Positions 26,426 through 36,474 of a stretch of DNA of 64,000 nucleotides are shown piece after piece. Numbering within the stretch: position 1 is the stretch's first letter; every line of letters starts with the position of its first letter. This DNA comes from Couchioplanes caeruleus (GTDB lineage Bacteria; Actinomycetota; Actinomycetes; Mycobacteriales; Micromonosporaceae): positions 6,138,001 to 6,202,000 of the forward strand of contig NZ_RJKL01000001.1 in the NCBI RefSeq assembly GCF_003751945.1. The letters are read 5' to 3'. The translations under genes were made by a program, and so were the position numbers. Below the pieces are notes generated by a model, which saw only the letters and a list, made by a program, of their open reading frames with translations, was not told the DNA's origin and did no database searches.

Positions 26426-28180
26426 GTGAATGGAAGGGATCGCCGCCGCTTGAGCCCGCCGTTGCCGAATCTCGAGACGTTCCCGCCGCTGCGCGACTGG
26501 CAGCGCAAGGCGCTGGTGCGTTACCTGCGCAAACGTTCCCCCGACTTCATGGCGGTGGCGACGCCGGGCGCCGGCAAGACGACCTTCGCGCTGCGCATCG
26601 CGGCCGAGCTGCTCTGCGACGGCACGGTCGAGGCGGTCACGGTGGTCTGTCCCACCGAGCACCTGAAGACCCAGTGGGCGAACGCGGCGGCCCGGGTGGG
26701 CATCCAGTTGGACTCGGCGTTCCGCAACTCCGACGTGCACAGCGCGCGCGACTTCCACGGGGCGGTGCTGACGTACGCGCAGGTCGGCATGGCGCCGGCG
26801 GTGCACCGGCGGCGCACCATGACCCGTCCGACTTTTGTGATCCTCGATGAGATCCACCACGCCGGCGACTCCCGCACCTGGGGCGACGGCGTCAAGCAGG
26901 CCTTCGACGAGGCCGAGCGGCGGCTGATGCTGACGGGCACGCCGTTCCGCTCCGACGACAACCCCATCCCGTTCGTCGAGTACGAGCGCGGCGACGACGG
27001 TCTGCAACGCTCCCGCTCCGACTCGGTGTACGGCTACAGCGACGCCCTGCGCGACGGCGTCGTCCGGCCGGTGATCTTCCTGGCGTACTCGGGCGAGACC
27101 CGCTGGCGCACCAGCGCGGGCGACGAGCTCGCGGCCCGCCTGGGCGAGCCGATGACCAAGGACCTGATCGCCCAGGCCTGGCGCACCGCCCTGGACCACC
27201 GCGGCGACTGGATGCCACAGGTCATGCGGGCCGCCGACGCCCGGCTGTCCAAGCTGCGCGAGCACGGCATGACGGACGCGGGCGGCCTGGTCATCGCGAG
27301 CGACCAGCAGACCGCCCGGGCGTACGCGAAGCTGCTGGAGACCATCACCGGCGAGAAGACCGTGGTGGTCCTCTCGGACGACCAGGGCGCGTCGGCGCGG
27401 ATCGCCGAGTTCGCGGTCTCCGAGCAGCGCTGGCTGGTCGCGGTCCGGATGGTCTCCGAGGGCGTCGACATCCCCCGCCTGGCCGTCGGCGTGTACGCCA
27501 CCAGCGCCTCGACCCCGCTCTACTTCGCCCAGGCGATCGGCCGCTTCGTGCGCGCCCGCCGCCAGGGCGAGACTGCCACGGTGTTCGTGCCCAGCGTCCC
27601 GCATCTTCTCGGCCTGGCCAGCGAGATGGAGGTGCAGCGCGACCACATCCTCGGCGCCCCCAAGGACCCGGACGGCCTGGACGACGCCCTCCTGGAGCGG
27701 GCACAGCGGGCCGAGGACGCCGCGGGCGAGCTCGAGAAGCGCTTCGAGGCCCTGTCGGCGACGGCGGAGCTCGACCAGGTGATCTACGACGGCGCATCGT
27801 TCGGCACGGGAGCCCGGACGGGCACGCCCGAGGAGGAGGAATACCTGGGGCTGCCGGGCCTGCTGACCCCGGACCAGGTGGCGGTGCTGCTGAGCAAGCG
27901 CCAGTCGGAGCAGATCGCGGCCCGGAAGCGCGCGGCGGCGACCGCGTCCGCGGACGCGGTGCCGGCTCCCCGGGAGCCGGTGGCGACGATGAGCGCCGCG
28001 GAGCGCCGGGTGGCACTGCGCCGTCGGCTGAACGCCCTGGTCGCCGCCCACCACCACCGCACCAACCTGCCCCACGGCAAGATCCACGCGGAGCTTCGGC
28101 GGTTGTGCGGGGGGCCGCCGAGCGCCCAGGCGACCATCGAGCAGCTCGAGGAGCGCATCGCCACTATCCAGACCCTCTGA
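26426..28180 (+). CDS. DEAD/DEAH-box (superfamily 2) helicase
   Basis: The 584-aa product has the SF2 motifs in order: Q-like WQRKALVRY, Walker A ATPGAGKTTF, DEIHHA (DExH box), LMLTGTPFRSD, MVSEGVDIPRL and QAIGRFVRAR. The C-terminal third (from about 430) is charged and helical, unlike RecG or UvrB. The family is conserved in actinobacteria, often called a restriction-type helicase subunit without a partner. No nuclease or methylase gene is nearby. GTG 26426 is preferred as start because GGAGG lies 7 nt before it; TTG 26450, with GGAAGGG upstream, is the alternative if the hairpin is a terminator. Confidence 0.85.
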   Translation: MNGRDRRRLSPPLPNLETFPPLRDWQRKALVRYLRKRSPDFMAVATPGAGKTTFALRIAAELLCDGTVEAVTVVCPTEHLKTQWANAAARVGIQLDSAFRNSDVHSARDFHGAVLTYAQVGMAPAVHRRRTMTRPTFVILDEIHHAGDSRTWGDGVKQAFDEAERRLMLTGTPFRSDDNPIPFVEYERGDDGLQRSRSDSVYGYSDALRDGVVRPVIFLAYSGETRWRTSAGDELAARLGEPMTKDLIAQAWRTALDHRGDWMPQVMRAADARLSKLREHGMTDAGGLVIASDQQTARAYAKLLETITGEKTVVVLSDDQGASARIAEFAVSEQRWLVAVRMVSEGVDIPRLAVGVYATSASTPLYFAQAIGRFVRARRQGETATVFVPSVPHLLGLASEMEVQRDHILGAPKDPDGLDDALLERAQRAEDAAGELEKRFEALSATAELDQVIYDGASFGTGARTGTPEEEEYLGLPGLLTPDQVAVLLSKRQSEQIAARKRAAATASADAVPAPREPVATMSAAERRVALRRRLNALVAAHHHRTNLPHGKIHAELRRLCGGPPSAQATIEQLEERIATIQTL

Positions 28181-28303
28181 GCGGCTTTGTCCCGCTCGGG
28201 ATGGTGGGCGAGGGCAGGCGGACGCTCCGCGGGCGCGAGCGGCACCTCTGAGGCCTTTTGCCGGGGCTTCTCACCCGCCCGGGGGAGCTGGCCCGGGCAT
28301 GAA

Positions 28304-28332
28304 AAAGGGCGTCCCGGTCCGGGACGCCCTTT
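28304..28332. terminator. Bidirectional terminator between helicase and DUF7455 gene
   Basis: A perfect 12-bp stem (AAAGGGCGTCCC at 28304-28315 with its complement at 28321-28332) surrounds a five-base loop. On the minus strand it is followed by a run of T residues, a classic intrinsic terminator for the DUF7455 gene. It also ends the helicase transcript. Confidence 0.88.
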
Positions 28333-28346
28333 CGCTGCCTATGGGG

Positions 28347-28586
28347 TTAGTTGGAGTTAGACATCATTTCCGCACCGCGCCACGTGAACTCGGGGTCGGC
28401 GGCATACTGCACCGCGATCTTCACCAGGTCCTCGGCGTACCTGTTGGCGTGGTGTCCGCAGAACACCAGCTCGCCGCCACCAGCCAGGGTCAAACGGAGC
28501 TTCCCGGCTGCATTGCAGCGGTCGCACCGTTCATCGGCTGCTGTTCCGGCCACGCTTCCCGCCGGCGGCGTGAGAGTCGGGGTCAT
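28347..28586 (-). CDS. DUF7455-type small zinc-finger-like protein
   Basis: The 79-aa product carries CDRC (about residues 21-24) and a C-terminal-half FCGHHANRY, so a C2-CH zinc site is likely. It resembles a short family found beside the principal sigma-factor gene in actinobacteria. The start is placed at ATG 28586 because AGGAGGAAGG precedes it; an upstream ATG has no such site. The function is unknown. Confidence 0.8.
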   Translation of the reverse strand: MTPTLTPPAGSVAGTAADERCDRCNAAGKLRLTLAGGGELVFCGHHANRYAEDLVKIAVQYAADPEFTWRGAEMMSNSN

Positions 28587-29199
28587 CGCCTTCCTCCTCT
28601 GGTCGTCACCGATGAACATGTTCCTCGGCTAATGCTCACCCATCGTGCAACACCGTTGGCCATTGCAGCCTTCCCACAGTGCCCCGGGGGGACCCAAGTC
28701 ACACGTGGTCGGGCTAGTGTGCCGTGCCCCAAGGGTGCCACGTCAACGATCACTTCTGCACAACGGTCTGGTCACCACCCGATGATGTACGGGTAGTGAC
28801 CAAAAGAGCACATACTGTTGACTACTTGACCCGTTTTCCGGTATTGATCAAGGTGTCCGTGTCCGGTTCCGGACAACAGATCTCGAGCCCGGCCGGACCC
28901 CGTCCGCCCGGGCCCGTCGAGCCGGCCGGCGAACCGGAGATCCTCCGGCCGAGATCGCCCGTCCGGCCGAGTCCCGCCGGCCGGCTTTCCCGTGGCTGTC
29001 CGTGTCTTCGCCCGCCGGCGCGGTCGGCGTACCACCGCGGCGCCGGCGAGTGCGCGGCGCTGGGTGCGCTGCGGCGAATGTGCGGCGGCGGGTGCGTGGG
29101 CTGGGCGCGCGGCGGTGAGTGCGCGCCGGCAACGGCGGAGCGGCGCGCCATATGGCGCGCCGCTCCGGACGTTCATCGCGTGCTCGGGCGTGGCCCGGC
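28587..29199. other. 613-nt gap between DUF7455 and hrdB-like genes
   Basis: No reading frame here is convincing. The first 250 nt are less GC-rich and include candidate promoter elements (TTGACT near 28816, TTGACC near 28826) of unknown direction. The stretch 28860-29135 is low-complexity, rich in GGCCGG and GCGGCG-TGCG steps. The end holds a perfect 30-bp palindrome (29137-29166). A small RNA is possible but cannot be supported. Confidence 0.5.
29137..29166. terminator. Perfect 30-bp palindrome after the hrdB-like gene
   Basis: The arm GGAGCGGCGCGCCAT (29137-29151) is followed immediately by its exact complement, 34 nt past the sigma-factor stop on the minus strand. It would fold into a 13-bp stem with a small loop, a probable terminator without T tract. 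Confidence 0.7.
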
Positions 29200-30774
<1,575 letters not shown>

Positions 30775-31028
30775 GAATGACCTTCCGGAGGGCGATGTAA
30801 CACGGCCAGGGGCCCAGCGCAGCACGGGGCGAAACGAGGCTGGCCGGTGTGGTGTGGGAGCCAGCGGAACGCGAACGGGACTTGCAGGCGGTGTCCGTGT
30901 AGCGCGGGCAGGGGTGAATTGTAGCGCCGTCGAGCGAGATCCTCCCGCCGCAGCACGCCGCGGGGGGTCGCCTACCTCTCTTCGTGCACCGGGCGGGAGA
31001 ATGGTAGCCGCTGGAAGGGCGGTGGGAA

Positions 31029-31847
31029 GTGGCCGAGAACGCCGAGGTGCCGGCGCCGGAGGAGTTGCTGGCGATCGCCGTACGGATCGCGCGGGAAGCA
31101 GCCGGGACGGCCCGGCGCATGCGCGCCGAGGCGATCGTCGATGTGCAGACCAAGAGCACCGACACCGACGTGGTGACGGCGGCCGACAAGGCCGTCGAGC
31201 GCGAGGTGGTCGAGGCGCTGCGACGCCTGCGGCCGGACGACGGCGTGTTGGGCGAGGAGTACGGCGGCAGCGCCGCGCCCGCCGGCCGGGTGCGCTGGAT
31301 CCTCGACCCGATCGACGGCACGGTGAACTACCTCTACGGCCTCCCGCAGTACGCGGTGTCCCTCGCGGCCGAGGTGGACGGCGTCGTGGTGGCCGGAGTG
31401 GTCCGCAACGCCGCGACGGGCGACGAGTGGACCGCCACGCGGGGCGGCGGCGCCTGGCGCGGCGAGCGGCGGCTTCAGGGCTCCGTACGGGCGTCTCTGG
31501 ACCAGGCGCTGATCGCGACCGGCTTCGGATACGACCCGGCGCGGCGCGCGCATCAGGGAGCCGTGCTGGCGACCCTGATCACCCGGGTCCGGGACATCCG
31601 CCGCTTCGGCGCGGCGTCACTGGACCTGTGCCAGGCCGCCGAGGGCGGGGTGGACGCCTACTTCGAGAAGGGGCTGCACGCCTGGGACCATGCGGCCGGG
31701 GGCCTGGTCGCCGCCGAGGCGGGCCTGCGGGTGTCCGGACTCGACGGACGTCCGGCCGGTGAGGACATGCTCGTGGCCGCCCCGCCGGCGCTCTTCCCCG
31801 CCCTGCATGACGCGCTCGTGGAGCTGGACGCCGCCGGCGGTCCCTGA
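31029..31847 (+). CDS. suhB: Inositol monophosphatase family protein
   Basis: The 272-aa Mg-dependent phosphatase shows GEEYGG, the metal motif [13 protein letters not shown] (about residues 96-108) and the C-terminal [14 protein letters not shown]. It hydrolyses inositol-1-phosphate or a related sugar phosphate, feeding inositol lipid or mycothiol synthesis in actinobacteria. Position next to hrdB is conserved in the phylum. The start GTG 31029 has a purine-rich GGTGGGA upstream. Histidinol phosphatase (HisN) is an alternative for this fold. Confidence 0.88.
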   Translation: MAENAEVPAPEELLAIAVRIAREAAGTARRMRAEAIVDVQTKSTDTDVVTAADKAVEREVVEALRRLRPDDGVLGEEYGGSAAPAGRVRWILDPIDGTVNYLYGLPQYAVSLAAEVDGVVVAGVVRNAATGDEWTATRGGGAWRGERRLQGSVRASLDQALIATGFGYDPARRAHQGAVLATLITRVRDIRRFGAASLDLCQAAEGGVDAYFEKGLHAWDHAAGGLVAAEAGLRVSGLDGRPAGEDMLVAAPPALFPALHDALVELDAAGGP

Positions 31848-31866
31848 CGGCCCGGCCGGGCGACGC

Positions 31867-32406
31867 TCAGGAGTCCTTCTTGTCCGGTGCCGGGCAGGCG
31901 CCCGGTGGCACCTGCGGCTCGCCGAGCTCGACCAGCGACTGGTTGACCTCGGTGGTCGTGGCGAGCTGCTGGAACTCGCTGCCGATCACGATGTCGACCA
32001 CCCCGCCCTTGCGCTTGGGGTTGTATTGCACATCGGCCTGGTTCAGGAAGTACGCCCGCAGCAGCCACGCCGAGCCGACCGCCTCCGGGCCGTACCGCAT
32101 GACGGCGACGCCGTCGACCTTCTTGTTGTTCTCGGCGGGCTTCTGGGTCTGGAAGCGCCGGTTCTTGAACTCGTTGGTGACGTTGTCGGCGAGGCCGGGC
32201 TGGTCGGTGCCGTTGTAGACCTTGACCGTGACCTGCTGAGGAAGATCCGGCAGGGTCACGTTGGCCATGACGGAGCCGTCGGGGCACCCGCCGTCGGCCA
32301 CCGTGCCACCCTGGGTGTCGCGGACCAGCGCCACGACGACGAAGACCACCGCGGCCACGGCGAGTACGCCGACCACGACGAGCGCTCGGACGCGCGCAAA
32401 GCTCAT
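31867..32406 (-). CDS. LytR C-terminal domain protein, membrane-anchored
   Basis: The 179-aa product has a short cytoplasmic start, one membrane helix (residues 8-28) and an extracytoplasmic LytR_C domain (VTVKVYNGTDQPGLADNVTN near residues 60-79; then DVQYNPKRKGGVVDIVIGSEF). It lacks the LytR-CpsA-Psr catalytic domain, so it probably binds wall polymer or helps an LCP ligase. It converges on the inositol phosphatase gene with a 19-nt gap. Confidence 0.88.
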   Translation of the reverse strand: MSFARVRALVVVGVLAVAAVVFVVVALVRDTQGGTVADGGCPDGSVMANVTLPDLPQQVTVKVYNGTDQPGLADNVTNEFKNRRFQTQKPAENNKKVDGVAVMRYGPEAVGSAWLLRAYFLNQADVQYNPKRKGGVVDIVIGSEFQQLATTTEVNQSLVELGEPQVPPGACPAPDKKDS

Positions 32407-32783
32407 GGTGCAGTACTCCAGGGTGAGGTCGGGCTCGGCGACGGAAGGGTCTGCGGGTGAGGTTAGCGTCTACCCCCGACGCGCGCGGAAACAGGGAATG
32501 TTTCCGGCGCGGCGACGATGATCCACGCGCTGTGCCCCCTACCTTGATGTCGCCTCAGTCACATCGGGAACAATTGGCCGCCCATGGACGTACAAGCGTC
32601 CCACTGGGGCGGTAAGGTGCCGCGTTTGCCGGGGCAGTTTCACGAGGGGGTGGAGGCGCCTCGGCGGACGGTCGTTCCCTGCTGTCTGGGCCAGGGAGAA
32701 AAGTCCGTCACAACGGGAACCGAAACGTCGTCGCCGGCGTTACTTACGCCAAGTGACACATCGATACAGGAGAGTGAAAACCG
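32407..32783. other. Divergent intergenic region before the DUF4193 gene
   Basis: In this 377-nt gap the divergent promoters of the LytR_C and DUF4193 genes must lie, but no clean -35/-10 pair is seen. A small inverted repeat GGCGT-TACTT-ACGCC occurs at 32736-32750, shortly before the Shine-Dalgarno ACAGGAGAG of DUF4193. No gene is visible. Confidence 0.5.
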
Positions 32784-33080
32784 ATGGCCACCGACTACGA
32801 CGCCCCGCGTCGCGACGAGGTCGACCTCGGCGAGGACAGCCTCGAGGAGCTCAAGGCCCGCCGCGCCGACTCGCAATCGGGCGCAGTGGACGTCGACGAG
32901 GTCGAGGTGGCGGAGAGCTTCGAGCTCCCCGGTGCCGACCTGGCCGACGAGGAACTCACCGTCAAGGTGCTGCCGATGCAGACCGACGAGTTCCGCTGCG
33001 CCCGCTGTTTCCTCGTGCATCACCGCAGCCAGCTCGCGGTCGAGCGCAACGGGGAACTGATCTGCCGCGAGTGCGCCTGA
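32784..33080 (+). CDS. DUF4193 zinc-ribbon protein
   Basis: The 98-aa protein has an acidic N-terminal half and a C-terminal CARC...CREC pair (residues about 73-97) that probably binds zinc. DUF4193 is an actinobacterial family beside dut and sigma-factor genes; its role is unknown, though the small, acidic, zinc-ribbon form suggests an RNA-polymerase- or nucleic-acid-related partner. The start ATG 32784 follows AGGAGAG. Confidence 0.9.
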   Translation: MATDYDAPRRDEVDLGEDSLEELKARRADSQSGAVDVDEVEVAESFELPGADLADEELTVKVLPMQTDEFRCARCFLVHHRSQLAVERNGELICRECA

Positions 33081-33235
33081 TCGGCGCGCCCGCCGTGCAA
33101 GCCACCCGGTCGTCGGCGACGACCGGGCGTCGTGCGACCCCTCCGCGGGGCGGGCGCGCGGCGTGTGACCCGTGTGTCCGCCTGTGTCACTGGGTAGAGG
33201 GTCACTGACGGCAGACGAACGGGAGGTCGACCACC

Positions 33236-34087
33236 ATGAGCCGCCCAGACGAGAACTCGGCATCGACCGCAGAGCCGGGGCGTGAGCTCATCGAGGTCGA
33301 CCCGGCACCGGCGCCGGCACGCACCGATGCCGTACGCCCGGAGCCGGATCCCGCCGTCGACGACGGCATCGGCGCCACCGTGGCCGCGCTCACGGCTGAC
33401 GACCTGGCGCCGGACAAGCGGCGGCATCTACTCGGCCGGCTGGTCGGCGACGTACGCCGGCGTGGGCTGGGCCGGCTGTTCCGCCCGCGGGCGGCGCTGC
33501 GCTGGATGGCCGACGTGGTCGCCGACGTCGCCCCGCACGTGCCGATCCGAGATGTGGATACTCTGCGCCGCCATCACGACGGGCTCGACGGCGACGAACT
33601 CGCCGAGCGCCTCGTCCGCAACGCCTCCCGGGCCACCGCCGGGGTCGGGGCGGCAGGCGGCGGCGTGGCCTCGCTCGAATGGGTCGCCACCCCTGCGTTG
33701 CTCTCCGCGCCGGTGCTGCTGGCCGCCGAGACGGTCGCCGTGGTCGCCGTCGAGCTGAAGCTGATCGGCGAGCTGCACGAGGTGTACGGCCGGCCGATCA
33801 CCGGTTCCGCCGGCCAGCGGGCCACCGCGCTGATCCAGTCCTGGTCCGGCCAGCGCGGCGTCAACCCGCTGGTCCCGGGCGTCGGGATCGCCACCGTGCT
33901 CGGCACCGCGGCCCGCAAGGAGCTGCAGGCCAGCCTGCTGCGCCGCTTCGGGCGCAATCTGACCACGCTGGGCCCGCTGCTGACCGGTGCCGCCGTGGCG
34001 AGCTATCTGAACCGCCGGGCCACCCGGAACCTGGGTGACAGCCTGATCAAGGATCTGCGCAAGAAGCGCCCGGCCCTTCCCGCCTAG
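33236..34087 (+). CDS. Conserved actinobacterial protein of unknown function
   Basis: The 283-aa product begins with a disordered, Pro/Asp-rich 45 residues. A helical Arg-rich segment (KRRHLLGRLVGDVRRRGLGR) and two hydrophobic stretches (about 148-170 and 212-222) follow, then a basic C terminus (KDLRKKRPALPA). It may associate with the membrane surface. No family can be named with confidence. Codon use is native. The start ATG 33236 is preceded by a weak purine-rich GGGAGG at 33222-33227. Confidence 0.7.
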   Translation: MSRPDENSASTAEPGRELIEVDPAPAPARTDAVRPEPDPAVDDGIGATVAALTADDLAPDKRRHLLGRLVGDVRRRGLGRLFRPRAALRWMADVVADVAPHVPIRDVDTLRRHHDGLDGDELAERLVRNASRATAGVGAAGGGVASLEWVATPALLSAPVLLAAETVAVVAVELKLIGELHEVYGRPITGSAGQRATALIQSWSGQRGVNPLVPGVGIATVLGTAARKELQASLLRRFGRNLTTLGPLLTGAAVASYLNRRATRNLGDSLIKDLRKKRPALPA

Positions 34088-34090
34088 CGC

Positions 34091-34576
34091 TCAGCCGTTG
34101 CGGCGCGCCGCCAGGAGCGCGGTCGCCAGCTCGACCGGACGCCGGGTGCTGATCACCCAGAACGGGGTGGGATCCGCGGGGTCGTCGAGGACGACCTGCA
34201 CCGCGCCCCGGATCCACGGGCGCTGGATCACGAACGCCAGCGGGTGCGAGCCGACGCCGAGCACCTCGCGCCGGCCGTCCGCGTCCAGCGCCACCGCGTC
34301 CGCGACGGCCGAGACCGGCAGCCGGGCGTCGTCGACCCGGAGCTCGGTCGCCGTGACGGCGATCCGGATGCGTCCCAGCCACCACGGGAGCAGCGCCGAG
34401 AGCGGCAGCAGCACCACGAACGGCACCCAGGCCCGCAGCCCGTCGCTGCCCATCCAGATCTCGGTGGCGAGCAGGCCGCCGAGACCGGCGGCCGCGGGCC
34501 ACATCCACCAGGGGGCGTGCAGCCGCTCGGCGTACGCGGCGGGCTCGGCCGTGCGTGCGGAGGGCTCGGATGTCAC
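34091..34576 (-). CDS. DUF3093 membrane protein
   Basis: The 161-aa protein matches DUF3093: YAERLHAPWWMW, two adjacent membrane helices (about residues 23-40 and 47-67), then a small cytoplasmic PH-like domain (ITVTATELRVDD type) ending ATALLAARRNG. Function is unknown; the gene is a steady divergent neighbour of dut in actinobacteria. The start GTG 34576 has TACCCT 7 nt upstream and no Shine-Dalgarno. Confidence 0.88.
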   Translation of the reverse strand: MTSEPSARTAEPAAYAERLHAPWWMWPAAAGLGGLLATEIWMGSDGLRAWVPFVVLLPLSALLPWWLGRIRIAVTATELRVDDARLPVSAVADAVALDADGRREVLGVGSHPLAFVIQRPWIRGAVQVVLDDPADPTPFWVISTRRPVELATALLAARRNG

Positions 34577-34669
34577 GCTGGTGAGGGTACGGCGCGCCTC
34601 CGTCCCCGATGACGGCAGGATGGCAGGGTGGGTGCCGCCCGATCCGATCGACGTGAGGAATTTCCGCCC

Positions 34670-35221
34670 GTGAACATCCAGGTCCGTCTCCTCGACCCCG
34701 GCCTGCCGCTGCCGGCGTACGCGCACCCCGGCGACGCCGGCGCCGACCTGTACGCGGCGGAGAGCGTGGAGCTGGCGCCCGGGACGTGGAAGTGCGTGCC
34801 GACCGGGATCGCCATCGCGCTTCCGGAGGGGTACGTGGGCCTCGTACACCCGCGCTCCGGCCTCGCCGCTCGCCTGGGTGTGACGGTGCTCAACGCGCCC
34901 GGTACGGTCGACGCCGGTTACCGCGGCGAGATCCTCGTGAATCTCATCAACCACGACCGGGAGCGCACGGTCGCGATCTCGCGGGGGGACCGCATCGCCC
35001 AGTTGGTGGTCCAGCGGGTCGAGCGGGCCGTGTTCGAGGTCGTCGAGGAGCTCGACGGCAGCGCGCGCGGCACGGGCGGCCACGGCTCCACCGGCGGCCA
35101 CGTGGCGCTGCCCGAGGCCGGGAACGGCCACGTGGCGTTGCGCGAGGCCGGGAACGGCCGCGTGGCGCTGCCGGAGCAGGGCGTCGGGGCCGGGCCGCTG
35201 CCGGCGCAGCAGAATTTCTAG
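34670..35221 (+). CDS. dut: dUTP diphosphatase with repeated C-terminal tail
   Basis: The 183-aa enzyme converts dUTP to dUMP and limits uracil in DNA. The five trimeric dUTPase motifs are visible: [34 protein letters not shown] (catalytic Asp), [10 protein letters not shown] and [11 protein letters not shown]. The His in motif V where many species have Phe is as in mycobacteria. The tail after motif V is about 40 residues and contains three tandem copies of a 10-residue unit ([10 protein letters not shown]). The start is GTG 34670 after GAGGAA. The downstream neighbour is the DUF3710 gene 20 nt away. Confidence 0.93.
   Translation: MNIQVRLLDPGLPLPAYAHPGDAGADLYAAESVELAPGTWKCVPTGIAIALPEGYVGLVHPRSGLAARLGVTVLNAPGTVDAGYRGEILVNLINHDRERTVAISRGDRIAQLVVQRVERAVFEVVEELDGSARGTGGHGSTGGHVALPEAGNGHVALREAGNGRVALPEQGVGAGPLPAQQNF
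35096..35185 (+). repeat. Three 30-bp tandem repeats inside dut
   Basis: Units at 35096-35125, 35126-35155 and 35156-35185 encode [20 protein letters not shown] and [10 protein letters not shown]. The first two differ at two bases. The unit begins with the dUTPase C-terminal GHVAL, so the repeat arose by duplication of the natural end. Confidence 0.85.
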
Positions 35222-35241
35222 ATCGGGAAGGTGGCAAGCAG

Positions 35242-35958
35242 ATGTTCTCCCGCAAGCGCGGAGGCCCGCGGCACGTACGCCCGGACGACACGCCCCAGTC
35301 GTCGGCGCTCGCCCAGAGCATGGGTGATCTGCCGCCGGCGCCCGACTTCGGCCCCTGGGACAGCACGCAGGCGCCCGGTGGGGTCCAGCGCCTCGACCTC
35401 GGCAGCCTGCTGATCCCTGCGGTCGAGGGCGTCGAGGTGCGGGTGCAGGCCAACCCGGAGGGCGGTGTCGAGCAGATCGTCCTGGTGCACGGCAACAGCG
35501 CGTTGCAGCTCGGCGTCTTCGCCGCGCCGCGTTCCGAGGGCATCTGGGACGAGGTTCGCGACGAGATCGCCGGCGCGATGAAGGCGGACGGCGCCGCGCC
35601 CCGCGAGGTGGAGGGGCCGTACGGCACCGAGCTCGCGGCGCGGGTGCAGACCCCCGACGGCCCGGCGGACGTCCGGTTCGTCGGCGTGGACGGGCCGCGC
35701 TGGATGGTCCGCGCCCTGTTCCAGGGGCTGGCCGCCGCCGACCCGGCGCAGGAGGGCGTGCTGGGCGAGTGCCTGCGGGGCCTGGTCGTGGTCCGCGACA
35801 ACGAGGCCAGGCCGGTGCGCGAGGCGCTCCCGCTGCGCCTGCCCCGGGAGATGTCCGAGGCCGCCGAGCAGCACGCGCACGACCATGAGGACCCGACGCC
35901 GCCGGACGCCCCGCCGCACCAGGAGATGCCCGGAGCGAACGGGCGCCACGCACACTGA
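35242..35958 (+). CDS. DUF3710 family protein
   Basis: The 238-aa soluble protein matches DUF3710: GPWDSTQAP, RLDLGSLLIPAVEGVEVRVQ, a central GIWDEVRDEIAGAMK, and PRWMVRALFQG. The tail is His/Glu/Pro-rich. It sits in the conserved actinobacterial order dut-DUF3710-OB-DUF3159. Function is not established. The start is ATG 35242 with GGAAGG about 11 nt upstream. Confidence 0.9.
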   Translation: MFSRKRGGPRHVRPDDTPQSSALAQSMGDLPPAPDFGPWDSTQAPGGVQRLDLGSLLIPAVEGVEVRVQANPEGGVEQIVLVHGNSALQLGVFAAPRSEGIWDEVRDEIAGAMKADGAAPREVEGPYGTELAARVQTPDGPADVRFVGVDGPRWMVRALFQGLAAADPAQEGVLGECLRGLVVVRDNEARPVREALPLRLPREMSEAAEQHAHDHEDPTPPDAPPHQEMPGANGRHAH

Positions 35959-36093
35959 GATCAAATTCCCGGCCCGTGACGTGGGTCACCTGGTGCGCTT
36001 CCGGCGTACCGTGGACGGACGGTCCCTGATCACACTGGGGGCCGTCCTCCGGTACCCCCGCCGGCGGAATCGCGGACAGAGGCGGCACGGGTC

Positions 36094-36474
36094 ATGACGA
36101 CCGATGAGCGCACCACCGGACTGCGCCGGTTCCTGGAGCGGCTGACCGCCTCCGAGGCGGAGCTGGACGCCCAGGAGCTGCAGCGCGACAGCGCCAAGTG
36201 CGGCGCGGTGCCGGCCGGGCAGTGCCAGCGCGGCCAGGTCGTCTCCGTGTCCGGGCGACTGCGCACGGTGGCGTACACTCCCCGCACCAACCTGCCGACG
36301 CTCGAGGCCGACCTCTACGACGGCAGCGACGTGGTCACGCTGGTCTTCCTGGGCCGTCGCTCGATCGTCGGCATCGAACCCGGGCGTCAGCTCACCGCGC
36401 GCGGCAGGATCGCCATCCGGGACGACCGCAAGGTCATCTACAACCCGTACTACGAGCTGGAGGCGCCCCGGTGA
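36094..36474 (+). CDS. OB-fold nucleic-acid-binding domain protein
   Basis: The 126-aa protein is a single OB-fold (residues about 45-120; GQVVSVSGRLRTVAYTPR, LEADLYDGSDVVTLVFLGRR, GRQLTARGRIAIRD). The N-terminal helix ends with a pair of cysteines around residues 36-44. It may bind single-stranded nucleic acid. Its stop overlaps the next start as GTGA, so it is translationally coupled with the DUF3159 protein. Confidence 0.88.
   Translation: MTTDERTTGLRRFLERLTASEAELDAQELQRDSAKCGAVPAGQCQRGQVVSVSGRLRTVAYTPRTNLPTLEADLYDGSDVVTLVFLGRRSIVGIEPGRQLTARGRIAIRDDRKVIYNPYYELEAPR

Noticed and set aside
28299..28796. A 165-codon plus-strand frame over the DUF7455 gene
   Set aside because: It begins inside a perfect terminator hairpin and is antisense to a gene with a strong Shine-Dalgarno.
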